A stretch of DNA of 64,000 nt from BACL21 sp038141525 (GCA_038141525.1 JAYQIF010000001.1:62001-126000); one strand, 5' to 3'. Numbered from the stretch's first letter, positions 29,080-39,038 are shown. A program made the numbers and translations. The notes: generated by a model not told the origin, from the sequence alone.

Positions 29080-30246
29080 TTATTTTTTATGGGCAAACAA
29101 TCGTATGTCTTCCGGTGAAATTTCGGCCCCTCCCAAAATAATCAAGCGCTCCACAACATTGCGCAGCTCACGAATATTTCCGGTCCAATCAAAAGACTCT
29201 AGCAAGGTTACAGCCGCTTTAGCAAATTTCTTCTTTGGCGCCCCTTGTTCTTTTGCAATTTGGTCACAAAAATAATCGACCAATTCGGCAATATCATCTT
29301 TACGCTGATTGAGCCCTGGGACATCGATTAAGATCACCGCTAAGCGATGATATAAATCTTCACGAAAACGACCTTCTTTGATTTCATGCATCAAATCTTT
29401 ATTGGTCGCCGCTAAGACGCGTACATCCACTTTGATGTCTTTATCGCTACCTACCCGCTGAATTTTTTGCTCTTGTAATGCCCGCAAAACCTTAGCTTGA
29501 GCTGAAAGACTCATGTCTCCAATTTCATCCAGAAAGAGTGTCCCTCCATGAGCACTTTCAAAACGGCCGGCCTTATCCTTAACGGCCGAGGTGAATGCTC
29601 CTTTGACATGACCGAATAATTCACTTTCGATGAGCTCACTTGGTATTGCCGCGCAATTCACCTCAATCATCGGACCCTTATTACGGGTACTTTGGGTGTG
29701 CAAGGCATGAGCCACGAGCTCTTTTCCCGATCCATTAGGGCCAGTGATCAGCACGCGAGCATCTGTGGGCGCCACTTTATCGATCATGGACTTAATTTGT
29801 TCCAAAGCCTGTGAGGAACCAACCATATTGTATTTACGCGCTACTTTTTTGGTCAACCGTTTGTTGGCCACAACCAGTTGTTTTCTATCTAAGGCCAAGC
29901 GTACTGTATTGAGCAATCTGTTTAAGTCTGGAGGTTTAGAAATATAGTCAAACGCACCGAGTCGCATGGCCTCAACCGCCACATCGATATCACCATGACC
30001 AGAAATCATCACCACAGGCGTTTCGGAATATTGTTCTTGAATAGCCACTAAAAGTTCCATGCCGTCCATCACAGGCATTTTGATATCGCAAAAGACCAAG
30101 TCGAAAGATTGTGCTTGAATCATTTTAAGACCTTGACGCCCATCCTCTGCCTCAAAAACTTCGTAGGCATTATCTTCCTCCTTGAGAATTTTCGAAAGTA
30201 CCCTCCTGATGGCCGCTTCATCTTCAACAATCAAAATTTTAGGCAT
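29080..30246 (-). CDS. NtrC-like response regulator without a DNA-binding domain
   Basis: Receiver domain with phospho-acceptor Asp54 (FCDIKMP) and Lys104 (SKPP), then an AAA+ domain with Walker A ITGPNGSGKE (~168-176), Walker B TLFLDEIGDM and sensor region TGNIRELRNVVERL. The sigma-54 contact loop reads GAFTSA at ~216-221 where classical activators have GAFTGA. The protein ends 14 residues after the ERL helix (AEISPEDIRLFAHKK), so there is no Fis-type helix-turn-helix. No histidine kinase gene is adjacent. It follows the MscS gene by 2 bases. Confidence 0.93.
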   Translation of the reverse strand: MPKILIVEDEAAIRRVLSKILKEEDNAYEVFEAEDGRQGLKMIQAQSFDLVFCDIKMPVMDGMELLVAIQEQYSETPVVMISGHGDIDVAVEAMRLGAFDYISKPPDLNRLLNTVRLALDRKQLVVANKRLTKKVARKYNMVGSSQALEQIKSMIDKVAPTDARVLITGPNGSGKELVAHALHTQSTRNKGPMIEVNCAAIPSELIESELFGHVKGAFTSAVKDKAGRFESAHGGTLFLDEIGDMSLSAQAKVLRALQEQKIQRVGSDKDIKVDVRVLAATNKDLMHEIKEGRFREDLYHRLAVILIDVPGLNQRKDDIAELVDYFCDQIAKEQGAPKKKFAKAAVTLLESFDWTGNIRELRNVVERLIILGGAEISPEDIRLFAHKK

Positions 30247-30248
30247 AC

Positions 30249-31172
30249 TTATTCTGTTTTTGGCAGTTCTGCATTGGGACTGGTGTATAAATGCACATCG
30301 CGTTGAGGGAATGGAATACTGATGTTATGTTTTCTAAAGAGATCATCAATTCTGAAGCGAATGTCGCTTTTGACCACGGGATCAGTAAAGCTATCCGAAA
30401 CGAAAAAATTAACGCTAAATACAAGCGCAGAATCACCAAAATCTTCAAACAGCACAAAGGGTTTTGGCCGCGATAAAATCCTAGTATCTTTGTCTAAACT
30501 CTGCAACAAAAGAGACTTTACCAGGGTGGTATCACTGCCATAAGCCACGCCCACAGTCACCGTCTCTCTGGTTTGTTTATGATTTTGGGTGTAGTTATAA
30601 ACCGTATCAGAAATAAATTTATGATTGGGAATGATCACGACTTTGTCATCGCGCGTCACCGCTCGGGTGGTTCTCAGACGAATGTCCACCACGCGGCCAA
30701 CCCTCCCGTCGACTTCGATAATGTCCCCCGCTTGTAGTGACTTATCGAGCATGATGAAAATGCCACCGAGTACGTCTTGAAACAATTCTTGTAAGGCCAA
30801 ACCTACACCGACCAACAGGGCTGCACTTGCTGCCAATACCGGGGTGACATTAACCCCTGAAAAGCTCAAAACCGCAAAGACAACAACCACGTAAGACAGG
30901 TACTTGATGAACTTAAAGACACTGATGAACTTTTGGGTATCGGTTTCCGTGAGGTTTCTGGTGTAAATTTTGCGCACTAACCCCAATAGATAACTCGTCG
31001 CAAAAAAAGACGCGGTAACCAGCAGTAAGGTGCCCACGGTAATTTGAATATGATTGGCCCCTTCACCCCAATGAAGTCCCCAATTCAACACATCAGAAAT
31101 CGCTTCCCAGACGCCTTTTTTAATGGTCTGGGCTAACTCCTGATTTGAGTCCTGTATCAATATTTTAACCAT
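30249..31172 (-). CDS. MscS-family mechanosensitive channel
   Basis: Three N-terminal membrane helices, a pore helix rich in Gly and Ala (ASAALLVGVGLALQELFQD), then the conserved GGIFIMLDKSLQAGDIIEV and VVDIRLRTTRAVTRDDKVVIIPN beta domain. 307 residues, like the short E. coli type. It opens under membrane tension to release solutes after osmotic downshock. Its start overlaps the end of the ABC permease by 16 bases, and the response regulator follows directly, so all are one operon. Confidence 0.92.
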   Translation of the reverse strand: MVKILIQDSNQELAQTIKKGVWEAISDVLNWGLHWGEGANHIQITVGTLLLVTASFFATSYLLGLVRKIYTRNLTETDTQKFISVFKFIKYLSYVVVVFAVLSFSGVNVTPVLAASAALLVGVGLALQELFQDVLGGIFIMLDKSLQAGDIIEVDGRVGRVVDIRLRTTRAVTRDDKVVIIPNHKFISDTVYNYTQNHKQTRETVTVGVAYGSDTTLVKSLLLQSLDKDTRILSRPKPFVLFEDFGDSALVFSVNFFVSDSFTDPVVKSDIRFRIDDLFRKHNISIPFPQRDVHLYTSPNAELPKTE

Positions 31173-32463
31173 TTAATGAGCTCTTTGTAACTGGGCTTTT
31201 TGCCATACATGAGTATCCCTACTCGATATATTTTGGCGGCAAACCAGACGGTTCCCATAAAGGTAGTAAATAAAAGAACTACGGAGAAAATTTGTTGCCA
31301 CATCGGCACCCCAAAAGGTATGCGCATGAGCATCACAACCGGAGCCGTAAGCGGAATAAAACTAAACACCTGCGAAACAGTACCATGCGGATCCTCGATT
31401 ACGGTAAAAACCCCAACATAAACAGCGATGATCAGCGGCATAAGTATGGGCAGTAAAAACTGCTGTGTATCGGTCTCACTGTCCACGGCAGCACCGATAG
31501 CGGCATAAAGTGACGCGTACAGTAGATAGCCTCCAATGAAATACAAAAAGAACATCACGATCAAATTTGTCAGTGGGAGTTGCCATATTTCTTTAGCCAC
31601 GGCCACCGCTATTTCTTGTGACGCCTCTTGGTCTATTTGTGCAGCCTCCTGGGCGACACTGACCCCTGATCCGAGTTCTAAGCCAAGAACTCCTGAGGCA
31701 ATTACTGAAAATACACCGAGAATCAGAACCCATATTGCAAATTGAGTGATTCCTGCCAGAGTCGTTCCGAAGATTTTACCGAGCATCAGGGCACGCGGCT
31801 TAACCGAAGAGATAATTACCTCGATAATGCGGCTTGTTTTTTCTTCAATAACACTGCGCATGATCATGTTGCCATAAATAATGATGAACATAAACAGCAA
31901 GTATCCGGCTGCTCCACCAAAGACGAGCTTTAAACCGGAACCAAGTTTTGAAGTCTCCTGTCCCGCAAAAGTTTCTAACTGTGTGGTAACATTAAAATAC
32001 AGGGCTTGTATGGCCTGATCGTCAATGCCATTTTCTCGTAATATGAGCGCATTGGCTTGACGCTGTAGCAATCGCTCAATAGCTACAGTAACCCCCAGTG
32101 CCGGGGTATCGGCACTATAAAAAACAATACCCTTTCGCAAGTCAGCAATAGAATCTACCGCAGGAATGTACAGCAGTCCATAAGCAGAAGTGGCCTCTGC
32201 CAAGGTTTTGGCCTGCTCCAATTCCATCTCGGGAAGAGTTTCAAAACGCAGCTGGTCCCTATCTTCGAAAAGATGACCAAAATAACCACTTTGGTCCAAG
32301 ACTTTAATCTCTTTTAGGTATCATTATTCACACTAGACAAGTAGGCGACTACGCTAATGAGTGCCGCCATTAACAATGGGCTCAAAAACGTCATCACTAC
32401 AAAGGATTTGTTGCGAATCTTATTGAGGTATTCTCGAGTGATGATTAGACCTAAGTGTTTCAT
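31157..32463 (-). CDS. ABC-2 type exporter permease (NatB-like)
   Basis: ATG 32463 begins MKHLGLIITREYLNKIRNKSF, the classic N-terminus, with a first helix LLMAALISVVAYL. One base appears missing in the T4 run near 32315; the frame then continues with a ~140-residue periplasmic loop and five C-terminal helices (AAGYLLFMFIIIYGNMIMRS, VIIEEKTSRI-type VIEEKTSRIIEVIISSVKPR, GYLLYASLYAAIGAAVDSE). It pairs with the ATPase encoded just upstream; NatAB-type exporters extrude Na+ or drugs, but the substrate here is not shown by sequence. Confidence 0.88.
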
Positions 32464-32565
32464 TTATTGATTGCTTAACTTTTATCGTGTTTTTTACGCT
32501 ATGAGCGCTTTACTGTTTTGATTTATCGCTTGAATATCGTGCCAATTAATAATATTGTCCAAATA

Positions 32566-33510
32566 CTATAACCCTTCGCCATTTTTATTGTTTTGACTAA
32601 TGGCCTGAACAAACAAATCATTGGCCGAAGGCACCTCGGCAACAAAATGATACACCATTCCGTAACCACTGAGCTTTGAGAGCACCTGGTTTGGGACATC
32701 TTGTTCTGAAAGTTGCACACTGAATTGAACGCCTTGATAGACCGATTTAAAGGTTGTGGGGCGAATAGAAAATACCTGCTTGAGCTCCTGAAGTGTTTTT
32801 TGTGGATCCTTACATTCAATACCCACCTTAAAACTATTGCTCAAATGATCGCGCTTGATTTGTGTTAAGTTACCGTCGAGTATTTTCTTGGATTGATGCA
32901 CCAGGGCGATATGATCGCATAATTCTTCGACAGACTCCATACGGTGGGTAGAAAAAATGACCGTAGCCCCTTCATCGCGTAACCGAAGGATTTCTTTCTG
33001 AATAATTTGAGCATTAATGGGGTCAAAGCCACTAAAGGGCTCATCAAAAATGAGCAATTTTGGACGGTGCAGTACGGTGACTACAAATTGAATTTTCTGA
33101 GCCATCCCCTTGGATAACTCTTGTATTTTTTTGTCCCACCAATGCCCAATTTCTAACCGATCAAACCAAATTTTTAGCTGGGCCTTAGCCTCGGATTTGG
33201 ACATACCTTTGAGCTGGGCTAGGTACAGCGCCTGCTCACCCACTTTCATGGACTTGTAAAGGCCGCGCTCTTCCGGTAAATAACCAATATCACTAATGTG
33301 CTGAGGCGCTAGCGCTGCGCCGTCTAAATATACACTGCCTTGGTCCGGCATGGTTATCTGATTTACAATGCGAATTAAGGTAGTCTTTCCCGCACCATTT
33401 GGCCCGAGAAGACCAAAAATAGACCCCTGAGGCACCGAGAGACTCACTTGGTCCAGTGCTTTGTAATCACCGAAGGATTTAGAGACCGAATTTACTTCTA
33501 ACAATGCCAT
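32566..33510 (-). CDS. ABC exporter ATPase (NatA-like)
   Basis: Walker A GLLGPNGAGKTT, the GYLPEERGLYKSMKV stretch typical of NatA/DrrA-like proteins, signature ELSKGMAQKIQF (LSKGM in place of LSGGQ, as in this subfamily), Walker B LLIFDEPFSGFDP and H-loop FSTHRM. 314 residues with a C-terminal regulatory domain. It is encoded 102 bases upstream of the permease it should drive, after the dnaJ terminator. The frame is intact. Confidence 0.92.
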   Translation of the reverse strand: MALLEVNSVSKSFGDYKALDQVSLSVPQGSIFGLLGPNGAGKTTLIRIVNQITMPDQGSVYLDGAALAPQHISDIGYLPEERGLYKSMKVGEQALYLAQLKGMSKSEAKAQLKIWFDRLEIGHWWDKKIQELSKGMAQKIQFVVTVLHRPKLLIFDEPFSGFDPINAQIIQKEILRLRDEGATVIFSTHRMESVEELCDHIALVHQSKKILDGNLTQIKRDHLSNSFKVGIECKDPQKTLQELKQVFSIRPTTFKSVYQGVQFSVQLSEQDVPNQVLSKLSGYGMVYHFVAEVPSANDLFVQAISQNNKNGEGL

Positions 33511-33600
33511 AATTCAATTGTTTTTTTGGGCTAGAGGATAAATTAAACACCATACAAAGGTAATTCTTCTCAAGGTAAAATGGAGGTATTATAAACAAAA

Positions 33601-33637
33601 CCCACCCTAAATCGATTGACTTAGGGTGGGAAAAAAA
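33601..33637 (-). terminator. Terminator after dnaJ
   Basis: Perfect 10-bp stem CCCACCCTAA / TTAGGGTGGG with a 10-base loop; on the minus strand it is followed by TTTTGTTTAT. It separates grpE-dnaJ from the ABC exporter operon. Confidence 0.9.
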
Positions 33638-33720
33638 TTGCTATGAAAAAGAAAAAATTGACTCTTTTTAGGAAAAGAGACGTCCAAATATAAACAAAAA
33701 ATTATGTTTTTAACATTATT

Positions 33721-34826
33721 TTACGAAAACATATCTTTTACCTTTTCAAAAAAGGATTTGTCTTCTTTTTCAGGTTTTGGTATAAAATGCTCGTCATTCT
33801 TCATTTTCTCAAAGAAATCGCGTTGCTCTTTCGACAAAGTTTTAGGGGTCCAAACGTTTAAATGCACCAACAAATCACCAACTCCATACCCTTGGACACT
33901 CGGTATTCCTTTACCCCGAAGGCGCAGTATCTTACCGCTTTGTGCGCCAGCTTCGATTTTAATGCGCACCTTGCCCGAAACAGTCTCTATGTCTTTGGAG
34001 GTACCCAGTACTGCATCAGGGAGGCTCACGTATAAATCGTAATGCAGATTGTCCCCCTCTCTTTGCAATTGAGGGTGCTCTGTTTCAGAAATAGCAACAA
34101 TTAGATCTCCAGATATGCCTTGACCGGGGGCCTCATTTCCTTTACCAGAAACTTTAAGCTGCATGCCATCGACCACACCTGCCGGGATTTTTATCGATAC
34201 GGTTTCCTCACTCACCATCATGCCATCAGCATCAGCATTAGATGGCCTGTGGTCCAAAATCTGTCCAGCCCCACGACATGTTCCACAAGTGGCTGCCGTT
34301 TGCATGCGGCCTAAAATGGTGTTTTGAATTTTCGTAACCTGACCTTGTCCCTGACAGGTACTACACGTTTTATAGGTTGTTCCCGGAGCTTGTTTTTTGC
34401 GCTTGACTTTAATTTTCTTTTCTACACCTTGAGCGATTTCTTCAAGGCTAAGACTCACGCGAATACGCAAGTTACTTCCTTTGGTACGTCGCTGGCCACC
34501 ACCAAAGCCGCCGCCAAAAGCACCACCGAAAGCACCGCCGAAAATATCACCGAACTGACTGAATATGTCATCCATATTCATGCCGCCACCGCCAAATCCT
34601 CCGCCCTCAAAAGCCTGATGACCAAACTGGTCATAACGTGCTTTTTTATCCGGATCACTCAATACCTCATAAGCCTCAGCAGCCTTTTTAAAGTTCTCTT
34701 CGGCCTTGGTGTCTCCTGGGTTTTTGTCTGGGTGAAACTCAATGGCCTTTTTGCGGTAGGCTTTTTTATTTCGCTAGCACTGGCTCCCTTAGAAACCCCG
34801 AGTATGTCGTAAAAATCTTCTTTCAT
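33721..34826 (-). CDS. dnaJ: Chaperone DnaJ (Hsp40), one frameshift
   Basis: J domain starts at ATG 34826 (MKEDFYDILGVSKGASASEI). One A is missing from a run at 34762-34767; in the next frame it continues YRKKAIEFHPDKNPGDTKAEENF with the HPD motif. Then a Gly/Phe-rich linker (GGGFGGG, FGGAFGGAFGGG) and a zinc region with only two CxxCxGxG motifs (CSTCQGQG, CGTCRGAG) where the textbook protein has four. The C-terminal substrate-binding domain is intact. It delivers clients to DnaK and stimulates its ATPase. It follows grpE by one base. Confidence 0.95.
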
Positions 34827-34827
34827 C

Positions 34828-35406
34828 TTATTGTCCAATCACTACCTTGCGATAGCGAATAATTTTTTCACCCAGCGTGTAGCCTTTTTCGATGACATCA
34901 ATGATTTTACCCTTCATGTCATCACTGGGCGCTGGTATTTGGGTTATGGCCTCATGCTGGTCGGCATCAAAAGGAGTTCCAGCCTCTGTTTCAATCAAAG
35001 CCAAGCCTTTTTGCTTGAGCGTCTCGAAAAACTTATTGCGTATCAGCGTCACCCCTTCAAACATGGCATCATCAGCTTTTTCAAGTTCTTTTAGGGCCCG
35101 ATCAAAATCGTCCAAAACAGGCAGCAAAGCGACCATAACATCTTGACTTGCCGTTTTGAATAATTCAATGCGCTCTTTGCTGGTACGCCGTTTATAATTC
35201 TCAAATTCAGCGAACAACCGCAAATAACGCTCTTTCTCTTGGGCTAGAGCCTCTTCTAAAGTAGGTTCTGATGCAGCGGTATCATCGTTTTGTTCCGAAC
35301 CCTTGTCGGTGTTTTTAGCCTCCGTGGATTGGGTCTGCTCTTGATTGGCCCCTTCAGTCTCTAGCTCAGGCTTCTGCTGTTGGGCTTGTTTATTTTTTTT
35401 ACTCAT
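34828..35406 (-). CDS. grpE: Nucleotide exchange factor GrpE
   Basis: Releases ADP from DnaK. A long Gln/Glu/Thr-rich N-terminus (~60 residues), then the coiled coil (EEALAQEKERYLRLFAEFEN, YKRRTSKERIELFK) and the compact beta domain ending GYTLGEKIIRYRKVVIG, which carries the family signature. 192 residues, intact. It is the first gene of the heat-shock pair grpE-dnaJ, transcribed from a promoter with a palindromic operator. Confidence 0.96.
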   Translation of the reverse strand: MSKKNKQAQQQKPELETEGANQEQTQSTEAKNTDKGSEQNDDTAASEPTLEEALAQEKERYLRLFAEFENYKRRTSKERIELFKTASQDVMVALLPVLDDFDRALKELEKADDAMFEGVTLIRNKFFETLKQKGLALIETEAGTPFDADQHEAITQIPAPSDDMKGKIIDVIEKGYTLGEKIIRYRKVVIGQ

Positions 35407-35438
35407 TGTCTTTATTGTATCTGACCCTATGCGATAAG

Positions 35439-35485
35439 CAAATTTATTGCCACGTTGTTGAAAATGTCAAAATGTCACTTTGACA
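35439..35485 (-). promoter_or_regulatory. grpE-dnaJ promoter with palindromic operator
   Basis: Minus-strand -7 box TAAATTTG (35446-35439) and -33 TTG (35470-35468) with a 21-base spacer, a good Bacteroidota promoter. The -33 element is covered by a cluster of TGTCA/TGACA half-sites: 35465-35469 and the palindrome TGTCACTTTGACA at 35473-35485. This is a likely binding site for a stress regulator; it is not CIRCE. Confidence 0.6.
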
Positions 35486-36379
35486 ATAAATCAGCAATGG
35501 CCAGCCGGATTTTTGAATATTTGAAGGTAAAATTGGCCTGTGCAAGAATCTCAGGAATGACCCATTGACTGTCCAGCAGGAGTGCACTGCGCTCCCCGAG
35601 CATCAGGCGTAAGATACTTTCAGGAATCGCAGGAAGCCAGAGCGGACGTCGCAGGTGCTGTGCCAAAACTTGAGTCATTTTTTCTTGAGTGACCGGCTTG
35701 GGGGCCACGGCGTTGATATTGCCGGTAAATTCTTGGTCAATGACCCACAAATAGACCCGAACCAAATCGTCGATATGGATCCATGATTGATATTGTCTGC
35801 CCGTGCCCAAAACTGAGCCTACCCCCATTTGATCGGCTTGAGAATCTGCGGGAACACACCACCCGTAGCAGCCAAAACTAATCCTGTTCTTACGGCCGTC
35901 GTGGAGACGTTTTGTCTGTGACCTTGGTGGGTAGCCTGCTCCCATTGGCGTACCACTTCTGCCAAAAAACCTGAACCAAGTGTTTCATCCTGATCGTTGT
36001 AATTTAAGGAGTAAGAAGAAGCATAACCTGAAATACCACTCGCGCCAATATAGTGGACCTTTTGATTGACCTTTTTTAAGGCCATTTTCAGTGTGTTCGC
36101 CGTATCCAAACGACTTTGCAGTATCTGATGTTTGCGTTTTTTCGTCCAAGGCAAGGACACAGAAGTGCCCGCGAGATTGATCACTGCAGCAACACCCTCC
36201 AGAGCCTCCTCGGGACAGAAATGGTTCTTTGGATCCCAATAAAAGCCCTGAGCACCGTCTAGGCTCTCTGTCTTGGTAGGATGCGTCGTCAAAAATCGAA
36301 CCTCATCACCACGCTTGAGCAAAGCGGCGACTAGATGTCTACCGATGAGTCCAGTTGCTCCAGCAATTAATACCTTCAT
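35475..36379 (-). CDS. TIGR01777-family NAD(P)-dependent epimerase (SDR39U1/YfcH type), one frameshift
   Basis: ATG 36379 gives KVLIAGATGLIGRHLVAAL (NAD(P)-binding), VAAVINLAGTSVSLPWTKK (the INLAG motif of this family), YIGASGISGYASS, and SGFLAEVVRQWEQ. The frame changes between 35945 and 35820, and the rest carries SWIHIDDLVRVYLWVIDQ, the family's end motif region, and NAVAPKPVTQEKM. About 301 residues when joined. The substrate is not known for the family. The 3' end overlaps the grpE operator. Confidence 0.88.
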
Positions 36380-36463
36380 GTTATTTTTTTTGCGAAGGTA
36401 GTGCAACCCTGCGTTTTGACAATTGCAGTGGGGCGTTTAAAACGTTAAAAAAAATATTAAGTG

Positions 36464-37207
36464 TTAAATTTTAGTCCCTCGGAGCATCTCTCTTTTACCT
36501 GGAGGCCCTGGTAGCCTTTCGACAGCAAAACCTACTTCTTGTAGCGCGCGACGCACACTCCCCTTAGCCGCATAAGTGACCAATACCCCGTGCTTGCGCA
36601 GGGCCTTGTGTAAAATTAAAAATCGCTCCATTTCCCATAGCTCAGGCTGCACACGTGCCCCAAAGGCATCGTAATACACTAAATCATAGGCCTGGCTTGC
36701 AGAAAAATCCTCAAACCTCATCTTGTTTTTTGTAAGACTAAAGTCTGGGGCAATAGCGACCTTCTGATTCCAGGGCGCCTTGTGCAGGGACAAAAATAAT
36801 TCTGGATCACATCCTATAGAGTCGCTATACGCTAAAGACTCATAAATTTGTGGCAATAATGGATAGGCCTCGAGACTTTGATAATGGATCGAAATCTCAT
36901 CGGTCGCCGCGAATTCATTGCTACTGATACTCCCACCAATATCTACCTGATAGAGGCGCGTAAGCAGTGCATTGAGTCCGGTGCCAAATCCCATTTCTAA
37001 AATGGAGATGTCTTCGGGTTGTTGGCCCATGAGACGGGCCTGGGCTTGATCCAGCCAATGGCTTAAACCACTTTGAATAAATACATGTTGAGATTCAGCA
37101 ATTGCCCCATGACGAGAGTGATATGTCTCATCGAGCGCTGCGTGATATAAACTCATGGAGCCATCGCCTGTTTTGATAAGATTTAGCGATGTGGCGTCTG
37201 GCTTCAT
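36464..37207 (-). CDS. mnmD: tRNA mnm5s2U methyltransferase MnmD (MnmC-like)
   Basis: Completes the wobble modification mnm5s2U34 of certain tRNAs. The Rossmann core shows SILEMGFGTGLNALLT (motif I), YDLVYYDAFGARVQPELW (the DAFxPxxxPELW-type catalytic stretch) and LVTYAAKGSVRRALQEVGF followed by RLPGPPGKREMLRG, all hallmarks of the MnmD/MnmC1 family. I place the start at ATG 37207 (MKPDATSLNLIKTGDGS); upstream in-frame residues overlap the preceding gene and look non-coding. 247 residues, no FAD domain, as in other bacteria with a stand-alone enzyme. Confidence 0.9.
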   Translation of the reverse strand: MKPDATSLNLIKTGDGSMSLYHAALDETYHSRHGAIAESQHVFIQSGLSHWLDQAQARLMGQQPEDISILEMGFGTGLNALLTRLYQVDIGGSISSNEFAATDEISIHYQSLEAYPLLPQIYESLAYSDSIGCDPELFLSLHKAPWNQKVAIAPDFSLTKNKMRFEDFSASQAYDLVYYDAFGARVQPELWEMERFLILHKALRKHGVLVTYAAKGSVRRALQEVGFAVERLPGPPGKREMLRGTKI

Positions 37208-37223
37208 CAATCGGGTATTGGTT

Positions 37224-37799
37224 TTACTCGGCGGAATCAACCTGGGCCGTCTCGTCCGGCTTGGCGGACTCATCGGACTCCTCAACAATAGCCGATGAAG
37301 GCACTAATACACCGTCTGCCATAAAATCTAAACTCAATTCTGGCTCGGTAATGGCATCTATTTCTTCTTGAGGTTTTCCGGCATCTTGGGCAAAGTGCTT
37401 CAAATCCTCAACACTGGTCTGCGATACATAAGCTTTGCCCGAGACAATCACGTCAACTTCGGAAAGATACTTAGGAACGAAAAAACCATAATCCTTAAAT
37501 TTAACAAAGGCTTCTTGATCCTCTACGGCCAAGCGCATCCAACAACCTTTCATTTTGCATACACTGTTCACCGGAGCCTGAAATTTAGCCACAATGGTGT
37601 CGCCCTCTTTTAAATCGGCATAAAGAGCCATCATTGCGGCCCCATCGATAGCATCATCAGCGGTAATCTCAGCACCAAATGAAACAAATTCAGCGCTGGT
37701 TTCTGCTTGCTGTACTTCAGCACTTTTGGATTGTGAACCAGAGTTTTTGCAAGCAATGAAAGACATCGCCAAGAACGAGAGAAGGATTACTTTTTTCAT
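37224..37799 (-). CDS. DUF4920-type lipoprotein
   Basis: Signal peptide with lipobox FIAC (Cys17), then a low-complexity Ser/Glu linker and a DUF4920 domain: VAKFQAPVNSVCKMKGCWMR (two Cys, perhaps a metal or disulfide pair), YGFFVPKYLSEVDVIVSGKA. An acidic C-terminal tail follows. 191 residues. Expected in the periplasm, anchored to a membrane. Function unknown. Confidence 0.85.
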   Translation of the reverse strand: MKKVILLSFLAMSFIACKNSGSQSKSAEVQQAETSAEFVSFGAEITADDAIDGAAMMALYADLKEGDTIVAKFQAPVNSVCKMKGCWMRLAVEDQEAFVKFKDYGFFVPKYLSEVDVIVSGKAYVSQTSVEDLKHFAQDAGKPQEEIDAITEPELSLDFMADGVLVPSSAIVEESDESAKPDETAQVDSAE

Positions 37800-37876
37800 A
37801 TTTAAATTGTATTAAAATCTATCATTGAGAATACAATTTTATGAAATTTTAAGGGTCTTTTGGGCATATTTTTACT

Positions 37877-37884
37877 TAATTTTG
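37877..37884 (+). promoter_or_regulatory. -7 box upstream of ilvE
   Basis: TAATTTTG matches TAnnTTTG and lies 31 bases before the GTG start. The nearest TTG upstream is 14 bases away, shorter than the usual 17-23. Confidence 0.35.
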
Positions 37885-37915
37885 CGGCGATGAGTCACCC
37901 CAAAGAACGTACCGA

Positions 37916-38962
37916 GTGATTGAAGTAAGCAGATGTTCCAAAAGCCGTATTGATACAGTAGATTTTAACCAGCTTACTTTTGGCAAGAACTTTACAGACC
38001 ACATGTTTTGCTGCACCTACGACCAAGGCCAGTGGCAAAATGCAAGGATCGTTCCCTATGGACCTTTGACTCTTGATCCAGGCGCCAAAGTCTTTCACTA
38101 TGGTCAAGCCATTTTTGAAGGCATGAAAGCTTTTAAAGATGATCGCGGAGATATCTTTCTATTTCGTCCTGATCAAAACATCAAGCGTTTTAACAAATCT
38201 GCCGAGCGCCTCGCGATTCCTGAATTTCCAGAAGAGCTGTTTTTGGATGCCCTGAAGCAGGTGGTGCATCTCGATCGAGATTGGGTTAAATCTGGTCATG
38301 GTCATGCCCTGTACATAAGACCTTTTGTCATTGCTACTGAAACAGGCGTTGCCGCTTCACCGTCAGCGCGCTACGAATTCATGATCGTACTCTCGCCAGT
38401 TACAGCCTACTATAACGAAAAACTCAAGGTGCTTTTAGCGGATCATTACAGTCGTGCTGCAGATGGTGGTGTAGGCTTCGCTAAAGCCGCAGGAAATTAC
38501 GCCGCTCAATTTTATCCGACCAATTTAGCGCGTGAGAAAGGCTTTCATCAAGTGATTTGGACTGATGCGAACAACCATGAGTTCCTCGAAGAAGCTGGAA
38601 CCATGAACGTCTTTTTTCGCGTAGGAGACACATTAATCACCGCGCCAACGAGTGATCGTATATTGGACGGGGTCACCCGCAAAAGTCTTATCGATTTAGC
38701 ACGTGATATGCATTTGGATGTCTCTATCCGCAAATTTAGCGTTACGGAGCTTATGGAGGCCTACAACAGTGGGGATCTCAAAGAAATTTTTGGCTCAGGC
38801 ACCGCAGCGACGATCAGTGCAGTAAGCGCTTTCGGTTATAAAGACCAACTCTACACCCTACCGGAGATACGTGATTCATTCGCCGATAGACTCAAACATG
38901 CCCTACAGGATATTCAATACAATAGAGCGGAAGATCCTTTTGGCTGGCGCATAAAAATCTAA
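37916..38962 (+). CDS. ilvE: Branched-chain amino acid aminotransferase
   Basis: PLP enzyme for the last step of Val, Leu and Ile synthesis. DHMFCCTYDQGQWQNARI, HYGQAIFEGMKAF, FRPDQNIKRFNKSAERL and GFAKAAGNYAAQFYP (PLP-lysine region), EEAGTMNVFF, and GSGTAATISAV (phosphate cup) mark a class IV aminotransferase of the long IlvE type. The start is GTG 37916 (IEVSRCSKSRID), because the ATG at 37890 runs into TGA after nine codons; an indel there is an alternative. 348 residues. Confidence 0.93.
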   Translation: MIEVSRCSKSRIDTVDFNQLTFGKNFTDHMFCCTYDQGQWQNARIVPYGPLTLDPGAKVFHYGQAIFEGMKAFKDDRGDIFLFRPDQNIKRFNKSAERLAIPEFPEELFLDALKQVVHLDRDWVKSGHGHALYIRPFVIATETGVAASPSARYEFMIVLSPVTAYYNEKLKVLLADHYSRAADGGVGFAKAAGNYAAQFYPTNLAREKGFHQVIWTDANNHEFLEEAGTMNVFFRVGDTLITAPTSDRILDGVTRKSLIDLARDMHLDVSIRKFSVTELMEAYNSGDLKEIFGSGTAATISAVSAFGYKDQLYTLPEIRDSFADRLKHALQDIQYNRAEDPFGWRIKI

Positions 38963-39038
38963 CAGGCTTTTTGTACGCGACTGAAATTATTTTACGTCTT
39001 TTTATTGAGACATATGCACCAATACGTCGCTCCACTGG

